Shown piece by piece: positions 8,820 through 18,457 of a stretch of DNA of 64,000 nt; position 1 is the stretch's first letter; each line of letters opens with the position of its first letter. A program made the translations under genes and the position numbers. The stretch covers positions 124,001-188,000 of the forward strand of contig NZ_JAQSDZ010000010.1 of NCBI RefSeq assembly GCF_029946165.1, read 5' to 3'. The notes beneath the pieces were generated by a model that was given only the letters and a program-made list of their open reading frames with translations, made no database searches and had not been told where the DNA came from. The stretch is from Methylotenera sp. (GTDB taxonomy: Bacteria > Pseudomonadota > Gammaproteobacteria > Burkholderiales > Methylophilaceae).

Positions 8820-10169
8820 ATGTCAGAGAATCAAACACCCGTCGTCTTTACGGGAAAAGCGGGGGAGTATTTTGGTATTTGGATTGTGAATTTACTGCTT
8901 TCCATTGTCACTTTAGGTATTTATTCAGCTTGGGCAAAAGTGCGCCGAAAAAAATATTTTTACAATAACACGCTGGTCGATGGCGTTGGTTTTGATTACC
9001 ACGCGAACCCTATCAATATTTTAAAAGGCCGCATCATCGCCTTTGTTTTATTTGTCATTTACAGCGTTGTTTCTGGTTTTAACCCGATATTTGGCGTTTT
9101 GATGGGGCTCGCTTTATTCCTTGCGCTACCTTGGATTATCGTTCGCGGCATGATGTTTAATGCGCGTAACTCCAGTCACCGCGGCTTACGTTTTGATTTT
9201 AATGGAACATACGGTCAGGCTATCAAGGTATTTATCGGCTATACATTGTTAATTATCGTCACATTAGGCTTGGCTATTCCGTTTGTAGCACAACGCACCC
9301 AAAAATTTATTATATCTGGTCATAAATTTGGGGTGACAAATTTTAAAATGGAAGCTTTAGTGAAAGATTTTTACAAAATCTACCTCGTCATTTTCATCAT
9401 TCCATTATTAGGTATTGTCGCAGCAATTGCCATTCCTGCTTATCAACAATATAAAATTAAAGCTAGTCATGTTAGCGCATATCAGACCCAACAGTTCTCT
9501 CATGCCTCAACTAGTATAAAGGCTGAAATGGACATGGGTGGTTTTATTAAAGTAGCTGATGTGACCACGACTGAATCTGTAACATCTGAAAATTATGTGA
9601 CTGAAGATAACGTAACAGATGAGGCAGCAATGTCTGAAGAAGATTATCTCAAAAATTTAACCCCTGAAGAGCTTGCCGAATATAACAAATTGATTAAGGG
9701 AGTTGAAGCAAATAATCCTGAAACAGACATGACAACACAAAAAAAAGATCCACTAGCAGACGCATTTGCTGGGCTAATGGGTAAATGGGGTGTTGCGGCA
9801 GCAGTATTAGCTGGTTTAATTGGCTTATTACTCTATCTTGCGGTCATATTTTCATTCGCTGCTTATATGAAATCACGTATTCATAATCTCGTTTTTAACA
9901 ACACCTCGCTTGAACATATCGGCTTTTTTAGCAACCAACGTATGCGTGATTTAGTCTTACTCTACATCACCAATACTATTGTTTTACTCTTCACTCTTGG
10001 TCTTGCAACGCCTTGGGCACAAGTGCGCATGGCGAGATATACTGCAAATCATTTGGCGCTTACAGGTGAAACAGATTGGGACAAATTTGTAGGCGAGAAA
10101 AAAGATGCATCACGTGCATTAGGTGAAGAAATTGCCGATATGTTTGATGTTGATATTTCATTCGGTTAA
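8820..10169 (+). CDS. DUF898 (YjgN-like) membrane protein with pilin-like segment and acidic spacer
   Basis: A 449-residue protein made of DUF898-type membrane repeats, seen in SAWAKVRRKKYFYNNT near residue 40 and again in PWAQVRMARYTANHLALTG near the C-terminus. Function in the family is unknown. In the middle, about residues 195-215, GIVAAIAIPAYQQYKIKA strongly resembles the N-terminal helix of type IV pilins. It is followed by an acidic, Thr/Glu-rich spacer (about 235-320) before the last membrane block. A strong AGGGGGAAAT precedes the ATG. The M48 peptidase gene starts 8 bp downstream, so the two are probably co-transcribed and may act together at the membrane. Confidence 0.8.
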   Translation: MSENQTPVVFTGKAGEYFGIWIVNLLLSIVTLGIYSAWAKVRRKKYFYNNTLVDGVGFDYHANPINILKGRIIAFVLFVIYSVVSGFNPIFGVLMGLALFLALPWIIVRGMMFNARNSSHRGLRFDFNGTYGQAIKVFIGYTLLIIVTLGLAIPFVAQRTQKFIISGHKFGVTNFKMEALVKDFYKIYLVIFIIPLLGIVAAIAIPAYQQYKIKASHVSAYQTQQFSHASTSIKAEMDMGGFIKVADVTTTESVTSENYVTEDNVTDEAAMSEEDYLKNLTPEELAEYNKLIKGVEANNPETDMTTQKKDPLADAFAGLMGKWGVAAAVLAGLIGLLLYLAVIFSFAAYMKSRIHNLVFNNTSLEHIGFFSNQRMRDLVLLYITNTIVLLFTLGLATPWAQVRMARYTANHLALTGETDWDKFVGEKKDASRALGEEIADMFDVDISFG

Positions 10170-10177
10170 TCAGTTAC

Positions 10178-11227
10178 GTGCAATTTGAAGCAGAATATTA
10201 CGATGGCATCAGCCCCCGCGCCAAGCGGGTGCTGGTGGACATTGTAGACAGTTACTTTACTTTTACGGTAACGACTACCAATGCTGATGAAACTATTAGT
10301 CATCAGCCAATCAAAGTATTAATCAAGGATTGTCATGTACAAGCAAGACTTGGTAGTGGCAAACGACTGATTGATTTACCTGACGATAGCCGTTTAGAAA
10401 CAGACTTTAAAGACTTAGAACGTTGTTTACCTGCAAAACCAGCGAACAGATTTTGGCAAGGTGTACATTATGCCGAAACTCACAAACTTGTGATTCTTAT
10501 TGCCTTTGTTGGCATTGCACTGGCAAGCGCTGTATTACTTAAATATGGCGTACCTGTCATTGCTAAATATGCAGCATTAGCAACCCCTATTAGCATGGAA
10601 AAAGATTTAGGTAAACAAACCCTAGATTCGCTAGACAGTGAAAAACTTGGCTATTTTGAAGCCTCGAAAATACCCGCGACAAAACAAAAAGACATCACCG
10701 CCGCACTCGCTGCTATGTGTGCCAAAACCAACAATTGCCCTGCCTACCAATTAAATTTTAGAAAAAGCCCTATTATTGGCGCGAACGCCTTTGCCTTGCC
10801 TGGCGGCTATATGGTCATCACCGATGAGTTGATTGATTTGGCTAAAAATAATGATGAAATCATCGCCGTGTTAGCGCATGAATTAGGCCATGTTAAAGGC
10901 CGTCACGCTTTGCGACAAACCTTGCAAGGCACAGTTTCTGGGCTGATTATCCTCGCCATCACAGGTGACGTAAGTAGCATAGCGTCTGGCTTACCAGCCA
11001 TAATGATGAATTTGAGTTATTCTCGAGAGCTAGAAAATGATGCAGATAATTACTCTTTGCAATCACTAAAAGCGGCATGTATTCCAACCAAATCATTCGC
11101 TATGCTCTTAATGAGATTAGAAAAAAGTCATGGCGGTGGCGGTTCAATGCCAGAAATGATTTCATCGCATCCTGATACCAAAGCGCGGATTGTGCCATTT
11201 TTAAAAGTTCATAGTCACTGCAACTAA
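10178..11227 (+). CDS. Membrane-anchored M48-family zinc metallopeptidase
   Basis: 349 residues, starting at GTG just after the DUF898 gene. An N-terminal soluble region of about 100 residues is followed by one membrane segment (about 105-125) and an M48 peptidase domain. HELGH near residues 234-238 supplies two zinc ligands and the catalytic Glu; the downstream ENDAD supplies the third ligand. It is related to HtpX/BepA-type quality-control proteases, but without the TPR repeats of the second M48 protein in this window. The DUF898 neighbour may be a partner or target; this is inferred only from gene pairing. Confidence 0.87.
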   Translation: MQFEAEYYDGISPRAKRVLVDIVDSYFTFTVTTTNADETISHQPIKVLIKDCHVQARLGSGKRLIDLPDDSRLETDFKDLERCLPAKPANRFWQGVHYAETHKLVILIAFVGIALASAVLLKYGVPVIAKYAALATPISMEKDLGKQTLDSLDSEKLGYFEASKIPATKQKDITAALAAMCAKTNNCPAYQLNFRKSPIIGANAFALPGGYMVITDELIDLAKNNDEIIAVLAHELGHVKGRHALRQTLQGTVSGLIILAITGDVSSIASGLPAIMMNLSYSRELENDADNYSLQSLKAACIPTKSFAMLLMRLEKSHGGGGSMPEMISSHPDTKARIVPFLKVHSHCN

Positions 11228-11374
11228 GCCTCACGCGAGTAGGTCTAGCCTGCAGAATCTTTTCATTTCAGCCATTGCTTCAACAAACATTCACATTCCA
11301 TTCATCAATCCTTCACATTTCAATGACATTCTAGCCTTCATACTAAAAGGAAAGAATAATAGAAACAGGAGGTT

Positions 11375-11914
11375 ATGATGTCACTCAAGATGCGTTTTTA
11401 TATCAGTCGTATGCATCAATTAGATAGTTTTTTATGTATTGCGGTAAACCACACTAGCCAATACAGATTAATACGTCACTTTTTTAGAATAACCAGCAGA
11501 CTTGGTGATGGCATATTCTGGTACGGACTAATGGCTGGCATTATGCTACTACATGGCATGGATGGTTTAATGCCAGTGATACATATGGCGCTGGCAGGCC
11601 TAAGCGGCACTTTGCTATACAAATGGTTGAAAGGTAAAACCCTAAGACCTCGTCCATACGAAGTGCATCAAGACATTTGGCTGACTGGCACGCCGCTGGA
11701 TAAATTCAGCTTCCCTTCAGGTCACACTTTGCACGCAGTTGTGTTTAGCTTAGTCGCGATTGGCTACTACCCACAAATCGCCATCATTGTTGTGCCATTT
11801 GCAGTGCTAGTAGGATTATCGCGTGTAGTGCTAGGTTTACACTACCCTAGCGACGTGATTGCTGGCGCTGTGATTGGTGCGACGATCGCTAGATTGTCAT
11901 TTTCTCTTGTTTAG
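11375..11914 (+). CDS. PAP2-family phosphatase
   Basis: A 179-residue membrane protein with the three phosphatase signatures in order: KGKTLRPRPYE, FPSGHTLHAVV and SRVVLGLHYPSDVIAG. The conserved His residues of motifs 2 and 3 are present. Members dephosphorylate lipid phosphates such as undecaprenyl pyrophosphate, phosphatidylglycerol phosphate or lipid A. The substrate is not determined. GGAGG lies upstream of adjacent ATG codons (11375 chosen). The following 294 bp hold a dispersed repeat and no gene. Confidence 0.87.
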   Translation: MMSLKMRFYISRMHQLDSFLCIAVNHTSQYRLIRHFFRITSRLGDGIFWYGLMAGIMLLHGMDGLMPVIHMALAGLSGTLLYKWLKGKTLRPRPYEVHQDIWLTGTPLDKFSFPSGHTLHAVVFSLVAIGYYPQIAIIVVPFAVLVGLSRVVLGLHYPSDVIAGAVIGATIARLSFSLV

Positions 11915-11978
11915 TCATCTAATAGTGAACTTTGGACTCACTTAAATATAGTTGTATTTTAGCTAAATTATCAAATAT

Positions 11979-12190
11979 CCGTCATACCAGCGAAGGCTGG
12001 TATCCAGTCATATCTCAATGCAAGTGATTATAATTTAATGCTTTAATATTGAAACCTGACTGGATTCCGTCCTTCACGTGTGAATAATGCGCTTCAGCAC
12101 ATATATTCCACGGGGATGCCAAGCACTGGTACGACGAAATGACGAACATTTGATAATGTTTATTCAAAACAACGTGTCAAATCGATTCTT
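11979..12190. repeat. Dispersed inverted-repeat element, diverged copy 1
   Basis: Starts CCGTCATACCAGCGAAGG and ends near GAAATGACGA (12146), with a tail CAAATCGATTC shared with the element at 28471-28633. The central part (ATCTCAATG, GTGATTATAATTTAATGCTT) also aligns with that copy. Its right arm is interrupted by about 55 extra bases. It fills most of the gap between the PAP2 gene and the phospholipase-like gene. Confidence 0.7.
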
Positions 12191-12208
12191 GTAATGATTT
12201 CCAGTAAT

Positions 12209-13069
12209 CTAATGAAAAGCATCTTCAACCAAAGTCTTTTGATAATATTGAATCGGCGTTGAGTGCACAATATACAAGTGTTTTAAACATTGCTCACGCC
12301 AAACATTCAACTGATCCACACTGAGATTCTTGAGCTCTGGCTCTAATAATGGATTCTTACCATTGAGCACCTCACCGATATCCGCCACAGCGACTTGCGT
12401 TTTAGCCACATAGTAGACAAAGTGCTTAAACACACGCTTATCAAGCACCTGCACCGCTTTATAAATCAATGTTGGTAGTTTGACTGCACGTAGTACGCCA
12501 TCCCAGAATGATAGGCGCTTTAAAGCCTTAATGGTGACATGCACGGGGCATTCAAATTGAATAGAAATAAACGCAGCAATCACGGCTTGGTGTTTATTTA
12601 ATAGCTTTGTTACTGATGCATCTAACAATGGCGCCAAATGGCCGTCCATTGCCCATTCAGAGGCTATATGCGTAAACACCTCATTTTTATGCCACATCGC
12701 CTCGTGCGCTGGAACAAAATGGTTATGCGCAATCACATCAATATATAAGTGGCTGATATAGCCAATGGCAATCGCCGTTTCTTCTTCTGTGCGCGCAGAT
12801 TGCATCAGTTGATGACCATTCTCCCAAAGATGAGTCTTGCGATAGTGAGGGCTCACAATCGCCAAGTCAGGCAAGCAAGCACCTGCCATCACTAGCTCAG
12901 GAAAGTTTTTGATTGCGCGTTGCAAGCGTGGATCCAACAGCGGCATTGCCCAAAGCAACGACTGCGCAAAATAGAGATGCGTCACCAACCCCCAAGCATT
13001 CGCATCCACTGAATAAAAGCAGCATGGCAACCACCAACAATAATATTTAATAAATTTTGGTATTTGCAT
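12209..13069 (-). CDS. Zinc-dependent phospholipase C-like protein
   Basis: A 286-residue protein with an N-terminal hydrophobic stretch that may be a signal peptide (mature end near DANAWG). The body matches the zinc-dependent phospholipase C/S1-P1 nuclease-like fold: WGLVTHLYFA near the N-terminus, LPDLAI, and clustered His/Asp residues (GYISHLYIDVIAHNHFVPAH) that would bind zinc. Proteins of this type are widespread and mostly uncharacterised, so lipase activity is not established. It stands alone and is divergent from the glycosyltransferase gene. Confidence 0.65.
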   Translation of the reverse strand: MQIPKFIKYYCWWLPCCFYSVDANAWGLVTHLYFAQSLLWAMPLLDPRLQRAIKNFPELVMAGACLPDLAIVSPHYRKTHLWENGHQLMQSARTEEETAIAIGYISHLYIDVIAHNHFVPAHEAMWHKNEVFTHIASEWAMDGHLAPLLDASVTKLLNKHQAVIAAFISIQFECPVHVTIKALKRLSFWDGVLRAVKLPTLIYKAVQVLDKRVFKHFVYYVAKTQVAVADIGEVLNGKNPLLEPELKNLSVDQLNVWREQCLKHLYIVHSTPIQYYQKTLVEDAFH

Positions 13070-13249
13070 AGCATGTAATTTGCCATGCGGTGATTAAGCA
13101 TTAGTGACAGATAGATGACTATTTAGTGAAATTCTAAGGGTTTATTGAAGCGTTAAATAAATTTCATTAAACCGTCATATTGGCTCGCTATCGTTCAGTT
13201 TAACAACGGGCTAATTAACCACTTGATTTAATTGAATGAACTCTAAACT

Positions 13250-14455
13250 ATGAAAATATTATTTATCTCAGATGTCTATTTTCCGCGAATTAATGGCGTA
13301 TCGACTTCTATCAGGACATTTGTTTTGCAAATGCAGAAGTTAGGTCATGAAGTGCATTTAATAGCACCTGACTACGATGTAGTGACAGAAGATGAAGCTT
13401 GGATTAAGCGCATTCCAGCACGTAGCATCTATTTTGACCCTGAAGATAAACTCATGAAATACGGCGAGGCGCTACAATTATTGCCCACGCTTGAAAAAGA
13501 AAAATACGACATTATTCACGTACATACGCCCTTTGTGGCGCATTACTTAGGTCTGACGCTTGCAACTCAACTGAATATTCCATGCATCGAAACTTACCAT
13601 ACCTTCTTTGAAGATTATTTGCATCACTACTTACCATGGATGCCTAAGTCTATAGCACGTGGTATTGCTAGAATGATTTCCAAACGCCAATGTAATGCGG
13701 TTGATGCCATTGTCGCTCCATCAAACCCCATGTTGGATGTATTACGCAAATATGGAGTTAACGTGCTATCCGAAGTGATTCCAACTGGGTTACAAGACAC
13801 TAGCTTTACCGAGGCAGATGGCCAAGCATTTAGATTGAAATATGGTATTGCTCTAGATAGGCCGATGTTGCTGTATGTAGGTCGTGTTGCATTTGAGAAG
13901 AATATCGATTTCTTATTAGAAATGACTAAGCTACTCGCGGAGAAACGACCAGATGTTTTATTGGTGGTGACTGGCGAAGGCCCAGCAGAGGCGAGTTTAC
14001 ATAAACTTGCCAAAACATTAGAGATAGAAAACAACGTTCAATTTATCGGCTATTTAGACCGCAACAAAGAATTGAATGCCTGCTATGAATCTGCTGATAT
14101 TTTTGTGTTCGCTTCTAAAAGTGAAACTCAAGGCTTGGTGCTACTAGAAGCCATGGCGCAAGCCACGCCAGTAGTGGCGATTGCCGAACTTGGCACGGCC
14201 TCTATTCTAATTGAAGGAAAAGGCGCGTTGATTGCGCCAGATGAAACTGCTAAATTTGCAGATAGAGTGCATCAGTTATTACTGAATCCTGAGCATAGAT
14301 TTGAACTGGGTAAACGTGCTAAAAGTTATGCTTTGGACAAATGGACTGCAACATTGCAAGCGCAACGGATGATTAAATTCTATGAAGAAATCATTCGCAA
14401 TCCATCGCTACGTCAAGCTTATGCAAAGACGCATCTTAACCCTGTAAAAGGTTAA
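13250..14455 (+). CDS. Glycosyltransferase family 4 (GT-B fold)
   Basis: A 401-residue protein. The N-terminal half opens with SDVYFPRINGVSTSIRTF, the acceptor-side motif of GT4 enzymes such as the PimB and SqdX groups. The C-terminal half has YVGRVAFEKNIDFLL and the nucleotide-sugar E-x7-E motif within FASKSETQGLVLLEAMAQ. It likely adds a hexose to a lipid or glycolipid at the membrane face; donor and acceptor are unknown. It is a single-gene unit, convergent with the DAACS transporter gene. Confidence 0.88.
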   Translation: MKILFISDVYFPRINGVSTSIRTFVLQMQKLGHEVHLIAPDYDVVTEDEAWIKRIPARSIYFDPEDKLMKYGEALQLLPTLEKEKYDIIHVHTPFVAHYLGLTLATQLNIPCIETYHTFFEDYLHHYLPWMPKSIARGIARMISKRQCNAVDAIVAPSNPMLDVLRKYGVNVLSEVIPTGLQDTSFTEADGQAFRLKYGIALDRPMLLYVGRVAFEKNIDFLLEMTKLLAEKRPDVLLVVTGEGPAEASLHKLAKTLEIENNVQFIGYLDRNKELNACYESADIFVFASKSETQGLVLLEAMAQATPVVAIAELGTASILIEGKGALIAPDETAKFADRVHQLLLNPEHRFELGKRAKSYALDKWTATLQAQRMIKFYEEIIRNPSLRQAYAKTHLNPVKG

Positions 14456-14479
14456 TTGCGAAGTGAGTAAATTATCGAC

Positions 14480-15721
14480 TTAAGTTGATTTCTGCATCAC
14501 AAGCTTTTGCACAACTAGGCTGCCGACCATATCGCCCTCTACGTTCACAGCGGTGCGTAATGTATCAAGCAGCCTATCAACAGGCAGCAGAATAGCAATC
14601 GCTTCGGCAGGTAAGCCTACAGACTGTAATACCATCACCATAGTGACCATGCCCGCACTAGGTATGCCGGGCGCCCCCATAGCGGCTATCATGGCTGTAA
14701 AGAACACTATAAGTTGCTGACCCATACTCAGCTCTATACCAACCAAATTAGCAATGAAGATTGCCGCGGCAGCTTCATATAATGCCGTGCCATCCATATT
14801 GATGGTGGCACCTAATGGTAGTACAAAGCCTGCTATTTCAGGTTTTACGTGTAAATGCTGAGTAGCGCAGCGTAAAGTGACTGGTAGCGTCGCTGAACTT
14901 GAACTTGTCGCGAATGCAGTAATAAGAGATTCACGTGCGCCACGCCAAAACCATAGTGGTGACCGGCCAGTGAATAAATATAAGATCAAAGGTAATAAGA
15001 TTAAACCGTGGACTAACAGTGAGCCAACGACTACGGCAACAAACTTAGCTAAGGTGCTCAACATCGCAGCATCTTGTACTGTAATTAACTTAATCAATAG
15101 CGCCATAATGCCCAGTGGCGCTAAGCGCATCACCCAGCTCACAATGTGCATAGTCACATCTAAGCCTTCTTGCAATAGCGAAAGGATGTTTTTGAAACGC
15201 TCTCCCCCCATGACGAGCGTGATGCCTAGAATAAGCGCAAATACCACGACTGCAAGCACATTACCTTGAGACAAAGCCGTAAATGGATTGAGAAATAAAC
15301 CATGAAGAAACTGCGCAAAAAACTCGGGCAAAGGTAATTGCTTAGCCTCAAAATTTTGCATGGCATCCTGAAACATCACCAACTGTAAGCCCGTTCCTGG
15401 CTTAAAATAATTGCTTGCGACTAACGCTAACACCATTGCAATAGTCATACTACTGATAAAAAACAGTAAGGTCTTCACCCAAACCTGGTGTATTTGCTGA
15501 TGTTGCCGTAAATTAGCAATCCCCACACTAATAGAGCAAAATACTAGTGGAATCAAGATCATTTTGAGCAAATCAATAAACAAGGTGCCGACTAAACCTG
15601 ATGCGTAAAGGCTAGTCTGCACTAGATTACTTTCAGAGCCTAGCGAATGAAAATACAAGCCCAGCCCAACACCAAACACAGCACCTAATAATATTTGGAC
15701 GTTAAGGCTAGGGAGTTTCAT
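14480..15721 (-). CDS. Dicarboxylate/amino acid:cation symporter (DAACS/GltP family)
   Basis: 413 residues with eight membrane segments and two re-entrant loops. The serine-rich loop AFATSSSSATLPVTL and the NMDGTALY motif, both substrate and Na+ binding elements of the GltPh/DctA fold, are intact. It imports glutamate, aspartate or C4-dicarboxylates with Na+ or H+; specificity cannot be assigned. It starts only 5 bp after the RsmB-like gene, so the two are probably co-transcribed despite unrelated jobs. Confidence 0.92.
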   Translation of the reverse strand: MKLPSLNVQILLGAVFGVGLGLYFHSLGSESNLVQTSLYASGLVGTLFIDLLKMILIPLVFCSISVGIANLRQHQQIHQVWVKTLLFFISSMTIAMVLALVASNYFKPGTGLQLVMFQDAMQNFEAKQLPLPEFFAQFLHGLFLNPFTALSQGNVLAVVVFALILGITLVMGGERFKNILSLLQEGLDVTMHIVSWVMRLAPLGIMALLIKLITVQDAAMLSTLAKFVAVVVGSLLVHGLILLPLILYLFTGRSPLWFWRGARESLITAFATSSSSATLPVTLRCATQHLHVKPEIAGFVLPLGATINMDGTALYEAAAAIFIANLVGIELSMGQQLIVFFTAMIAAMGAPGIPSAGMVTMVMVLQSVGLPAEAIAILLPVDRLLDTLRTAVNVEGDMVGSLVVQKLVMQKST

Positions 15722-15726
15722 GGTGT

Positions 15727-17286
15727 TTACTCCTTAACAGCCTTAGTTTTAACTGCTTTAGGCTTAACTATTTTCTCTTTCACAAGTTTCTCTTTCACAG
15801 CCTTTTCTTTCTCTTCTTTCGCTACTTTTTCTTTAACGACCTTCTCTTTAACTACTTTTGGTTTAGCTCCCTTTTCTTTTGAGACGCCTTCTTTCGCCAC
15901 TTTAGGTTTGGCCGCGGTCTTTTTAGGTTTTGCTTCTGGGGCGACGGTTTCTAGTACGGTCTCCTCTACAGCAACTACGGGTGCTTCTACTTTCGCAGGC
16001 TTGCTTGTGCCATCAGTTTTTTCAAACACTGCAGCAAAAAAGCCGTCGGTACTATGTAAATGTGGCAGTAATTTTAAATAGTCGCCAGTATCTAAATTAA
16101 TTTGTTGTTGTCTTAAAATTTCTGCGGCGTTGAGCAATTTAAAATCTGGATGTGCTGACAAAAAGTTTTCTGCTATTTGCTCATTCTCATCTCGCAATAA
16201 ACTGCATGTTGAGTAAATCAAGCGGCCACCCACTTTAGTCAGTTTAGACGCGCGCGCTAAAATATTACCTTGCTTCACTGTCAGCTCAGCCAAGTCTTGC
16301 GGCGTTTGACGCCATTTAAGATCTGGATTACGGCGCAAAGTGCCTAAACCTGTGCATGGTGCATCAACCAGAACGCGGTCAAATTTACCATTTAAGCGTT
16401 TAAGTTTAGGGTCGGTTTCACTGCTAATACTTTGTGCATTGAGGTTGCTTAAACCAGAACGCTTCAAGCGCTGACCTAAGCTGTGTAAACGTTTTTCTGA
16501 TACATCAAAGGCATACAAACGGCCAGTGTTGCGCATTAAAGCGCCCATGGCTAATGTTTTACCGCCAGCGCCTGCGCAAAAATCTGCCACCATCATGCCG
16601 CGTTTGGGGGCGACTAAATGCGCTAAAATTTGACTACCTTCATCTTGCACTTCAATTTGGCCTTCAGTAAACATTACGTGGCGGCTAATGTTCAACCTTA
16701 ATGGCATACGCAAACCAATTGGCGAATAAGGGGTTTTAGTCACATTGCTTTCACCCGAAGTATTTTCCGCATTAAATTTCGCCATCACTTCATCGCGCGT
16801 GCCTTTAATAGTGTTCACGCGTAAATCTAAGGTGGCGGCATCATGCATACTACGTGCGATAGTAAGTGCTTCCTTTTCACCATACTGTGCAACCAGTTTT
16901 TCCCATAACCAATCACGCACATCTGCTTGAACAGCAAGCGGTAAATTCTCAGTCGATTTTGCTTTAATGGTATGCGCCCACTCGATTTGCTGCTCAGTTA
17001 ACATAGATTCGATTTTCTGTATGCTCATACCTTGTATGCGTAGCATCCATGCAAGCACCAATTTACGCGCATCATCAGGATCATTGTCATCATTAGCGGT
17101 CACCGCGCTTAAAAAGCGCAAACGACGCAAAACACCATAAACACTTTCTGCTACAAAGGCGCGTTCTTTGGTACCAAGGTCACGATTATTGCGAAAGAAT
17201 TCGCTTAGCTTAGCATCAGCAGGGCTGTTGAACTCAAGCAAGTTAGATAACATTACAGCGGCTTGCCGTATAAGATTGGGCGTCAT
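15727..17286 (-). CDS. RsmB/NOP-family RNA m5C methyltransferase with lysine-rich tail
   Basis: 519 residues. An N-terminal NusB/RsmB-like helical region (about 1-140) precedes a SAM-dependent domain with DFCAGAGGKTLAMGAL, and the two catalytic cysteines sit in VDAPCTGLG and YSTCSLLRDENE. The enzyme should make 5-methylcytosine in rRNA or tRNA. A second RsmB homologue at the right edge sits in the classic rsmB context, so this one is a paralogue with an unassigned target. The last 80 or so residues are a low-complexity tail of repeated (A/V)KEK and PKV units, strongly basic and probably RNA-binding or disordered. Confidence 0.88.
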   Translation of the reverse strand: MTPNLIRQAAVMLSNLLEFNSPADAKLSEFFRNNRDLGTKERAFVAESVYGVLRRLRFLSAVTANDDNDPDDARKLVLAWMLRIQGMSIQKIESMLTEQQIEWAHTIKAKSTENLPLAVQADVRDWLWEKLVAQYGEKEALTIARSMHDAATLDLRVNTIKGTRDEVMAKFNAENTSGESNVTKTPYSPIGLRMPLRLNISRHVMFTEGQIEVQDEGSQILAHLVAPKRGMMVADFCAGAGGKTLAMGALMRNTGRLYAFDVSEKRLHSLGQRLKRSGLSNLNAQSISSETDPKLKRLNGKFDRVLVDAPCTGLGTLRRNPDLKWRQTPQDLAELTVKQGNILARASKLTKVGGRLIYSTCSLLRDENEQIAENFLSAHPDFKLLNAAEILRQQQINLDTGDYLKLLPHLHSTDGFFAAVFEKTDGTSKPAKVEAPVVAVEETVLETVAPEAKPKKTAAKPKVAKEGVSKEKGAKPKVVKEKVVKEKVAKEEKEKAVKEKLVKEKIVKPKAVKTKAVKE

Positions 17287-17338
17287 TTGATTCTCTTTAA
17301 TATAATTTGAGGGCTATCGATTTAGCCCATGTACTGGA

Positions 17339-18457
17339 TTATTCCTGCGAAGTAACTGGCAATTCTGTTTTCAAACTTGTCACTAGCAACTCGTAAACTT
17401 GGCCATCTTTGTTCGTTTCACGTATTTTAACAGGTACATGCTGATAATCTAAAGCTAACCATAATTCTGTTTTCTTTTCGCCTGCTTGGGCACCTCGTAG
17501 CAAGTGGAAAGTCTTTAAATCACCTATTTTCGTAGAAATAATTTCTTCGCCCTCAAAGGAATAGTCATAAATACCTAGTTTTCTACCGTTTGTAATACTC
17601 AACTGCATGCTTTGCATAGGTGGAACAAACATAAATTGATACATAAAACTCAATAAATCTTGCGTGCCCGCCTTTATATCTAGGGTTTCAACCCCCTTTT
17701 CACTTTTTAAAACTAACTTCTTACTTTCCCAATTGAAATCAGCGTTGTAAGTTTTATTTTTTTTATTACCAAATTGATAGAGGTAATGTGCTGGTTGCAA
17801 ACCCATTTCACCAAAATAGCCATCACTCGTCTGAAGCAGATCTGGAATAACTAAGGCGGCAATGCCTCTAGCCTGTATCAAACTTTTAATTTGATACTGC
17901 TCACCATTAGGGAAGCGCTGATACACCATTTTGGCACCTCCAGCTATAGACCTATTTGGCATATCTTCTTTATCAGCATATACGTCAAATTCAGACTCAA
18001 CATATTGATAGGGTTCTTGCTTAGCTGTTAAATCAGGAACCTCACTTTGACTTTCTGGCTCGGCTTGGACAACTTCTGCAGGCTCAATTGGAGTTGCGGT
18101 ATCAACTGGCGATGGCACTGTGGGCTGTGCCAGTATTGGGTTAACTTGAGCTACTTCTTCAACTAGCCCGTCTTTAAGCTCCGTAGGTTTATTTGGCTTG
18201 GCTTGGTTTGCAACAGGTTTTTTTACTGCAGTTGGATTTTGAACTGGACTAGGCAACGCTTTTTGCAAAACTTTGGGCAACACTAACCGAGCATCAATTA
18301 AATCATGCTGCTCATTTAAGTTTGGTAGATTAAAGCTGAACTTCCCTATTAAAAATAAATGCAGTAAGAGCGAAAATCCTAATGCTAGCGCTAGCTTTCT
18401 ATAACTAGCATCTTGGCATATACACTTTAATTTAATCCAATAACGGCTAATCCACAT
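17339..18457 (-). CDS. DUF3108 protein with membrane anchor and Pro-rich linker
   Basis: 372 residues: an N-terminal membrane segment (about 20-42), a Pro/Gln/Val/Glu-rich linker (about 65-150) that suggests a periplasm-spanning arm, then a DUF3108 domain of about 210 residues (TSDGYFGEMGLQPAHYLYQF). The same domain forms most of the gene upstream, so this looks like a tandem duplication in which one copy gained an anchor. Function is unknown. The two genes overlap by 11 bp, implying co-translation. Confidence 0.75.
   Translation of the reverse strand: MWISRYWIKLKCICQDASYRKLALALGFSLLLHLFLIGKFSFNLPNLNEQHDLIDARLVLPKVLQKALPSPVQNPTAVKKPVANQAKPNKPTELKDGLVEEVAQVNPILAQPTVPSPVDTATPIEPAEVVQAEPESQSEVPDLTAKQEPYQYVESEFDVYADKEDMPNRSIAGGAKMVYQRFPNGEQYQIKSLIQARGIAALVIPDLLQTSDGYFGEMGLQPAHYLYQFGNKKNKTYNADFNWESKKLVLKSEKGVETLDIKAGTQDLLSFMYQFMFVPPMQSMQLSITNGRKLGIYDYSFEGEEIISTKIGDLKTFHLLRGAQAGEKKTELWLALDYQHVPVKIRETNKDGQVYELLVTSLKTELPVTSQE

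Noticed and set aside
15695-16081. A plus-strand ORF with Phe/Ser/Thr repeats (FSLTTFSLTTFG)
   Set aside because: It is the reverse reading of the Lys-rich tail of the RsmB-like gene, so its repetitiveness is explained.
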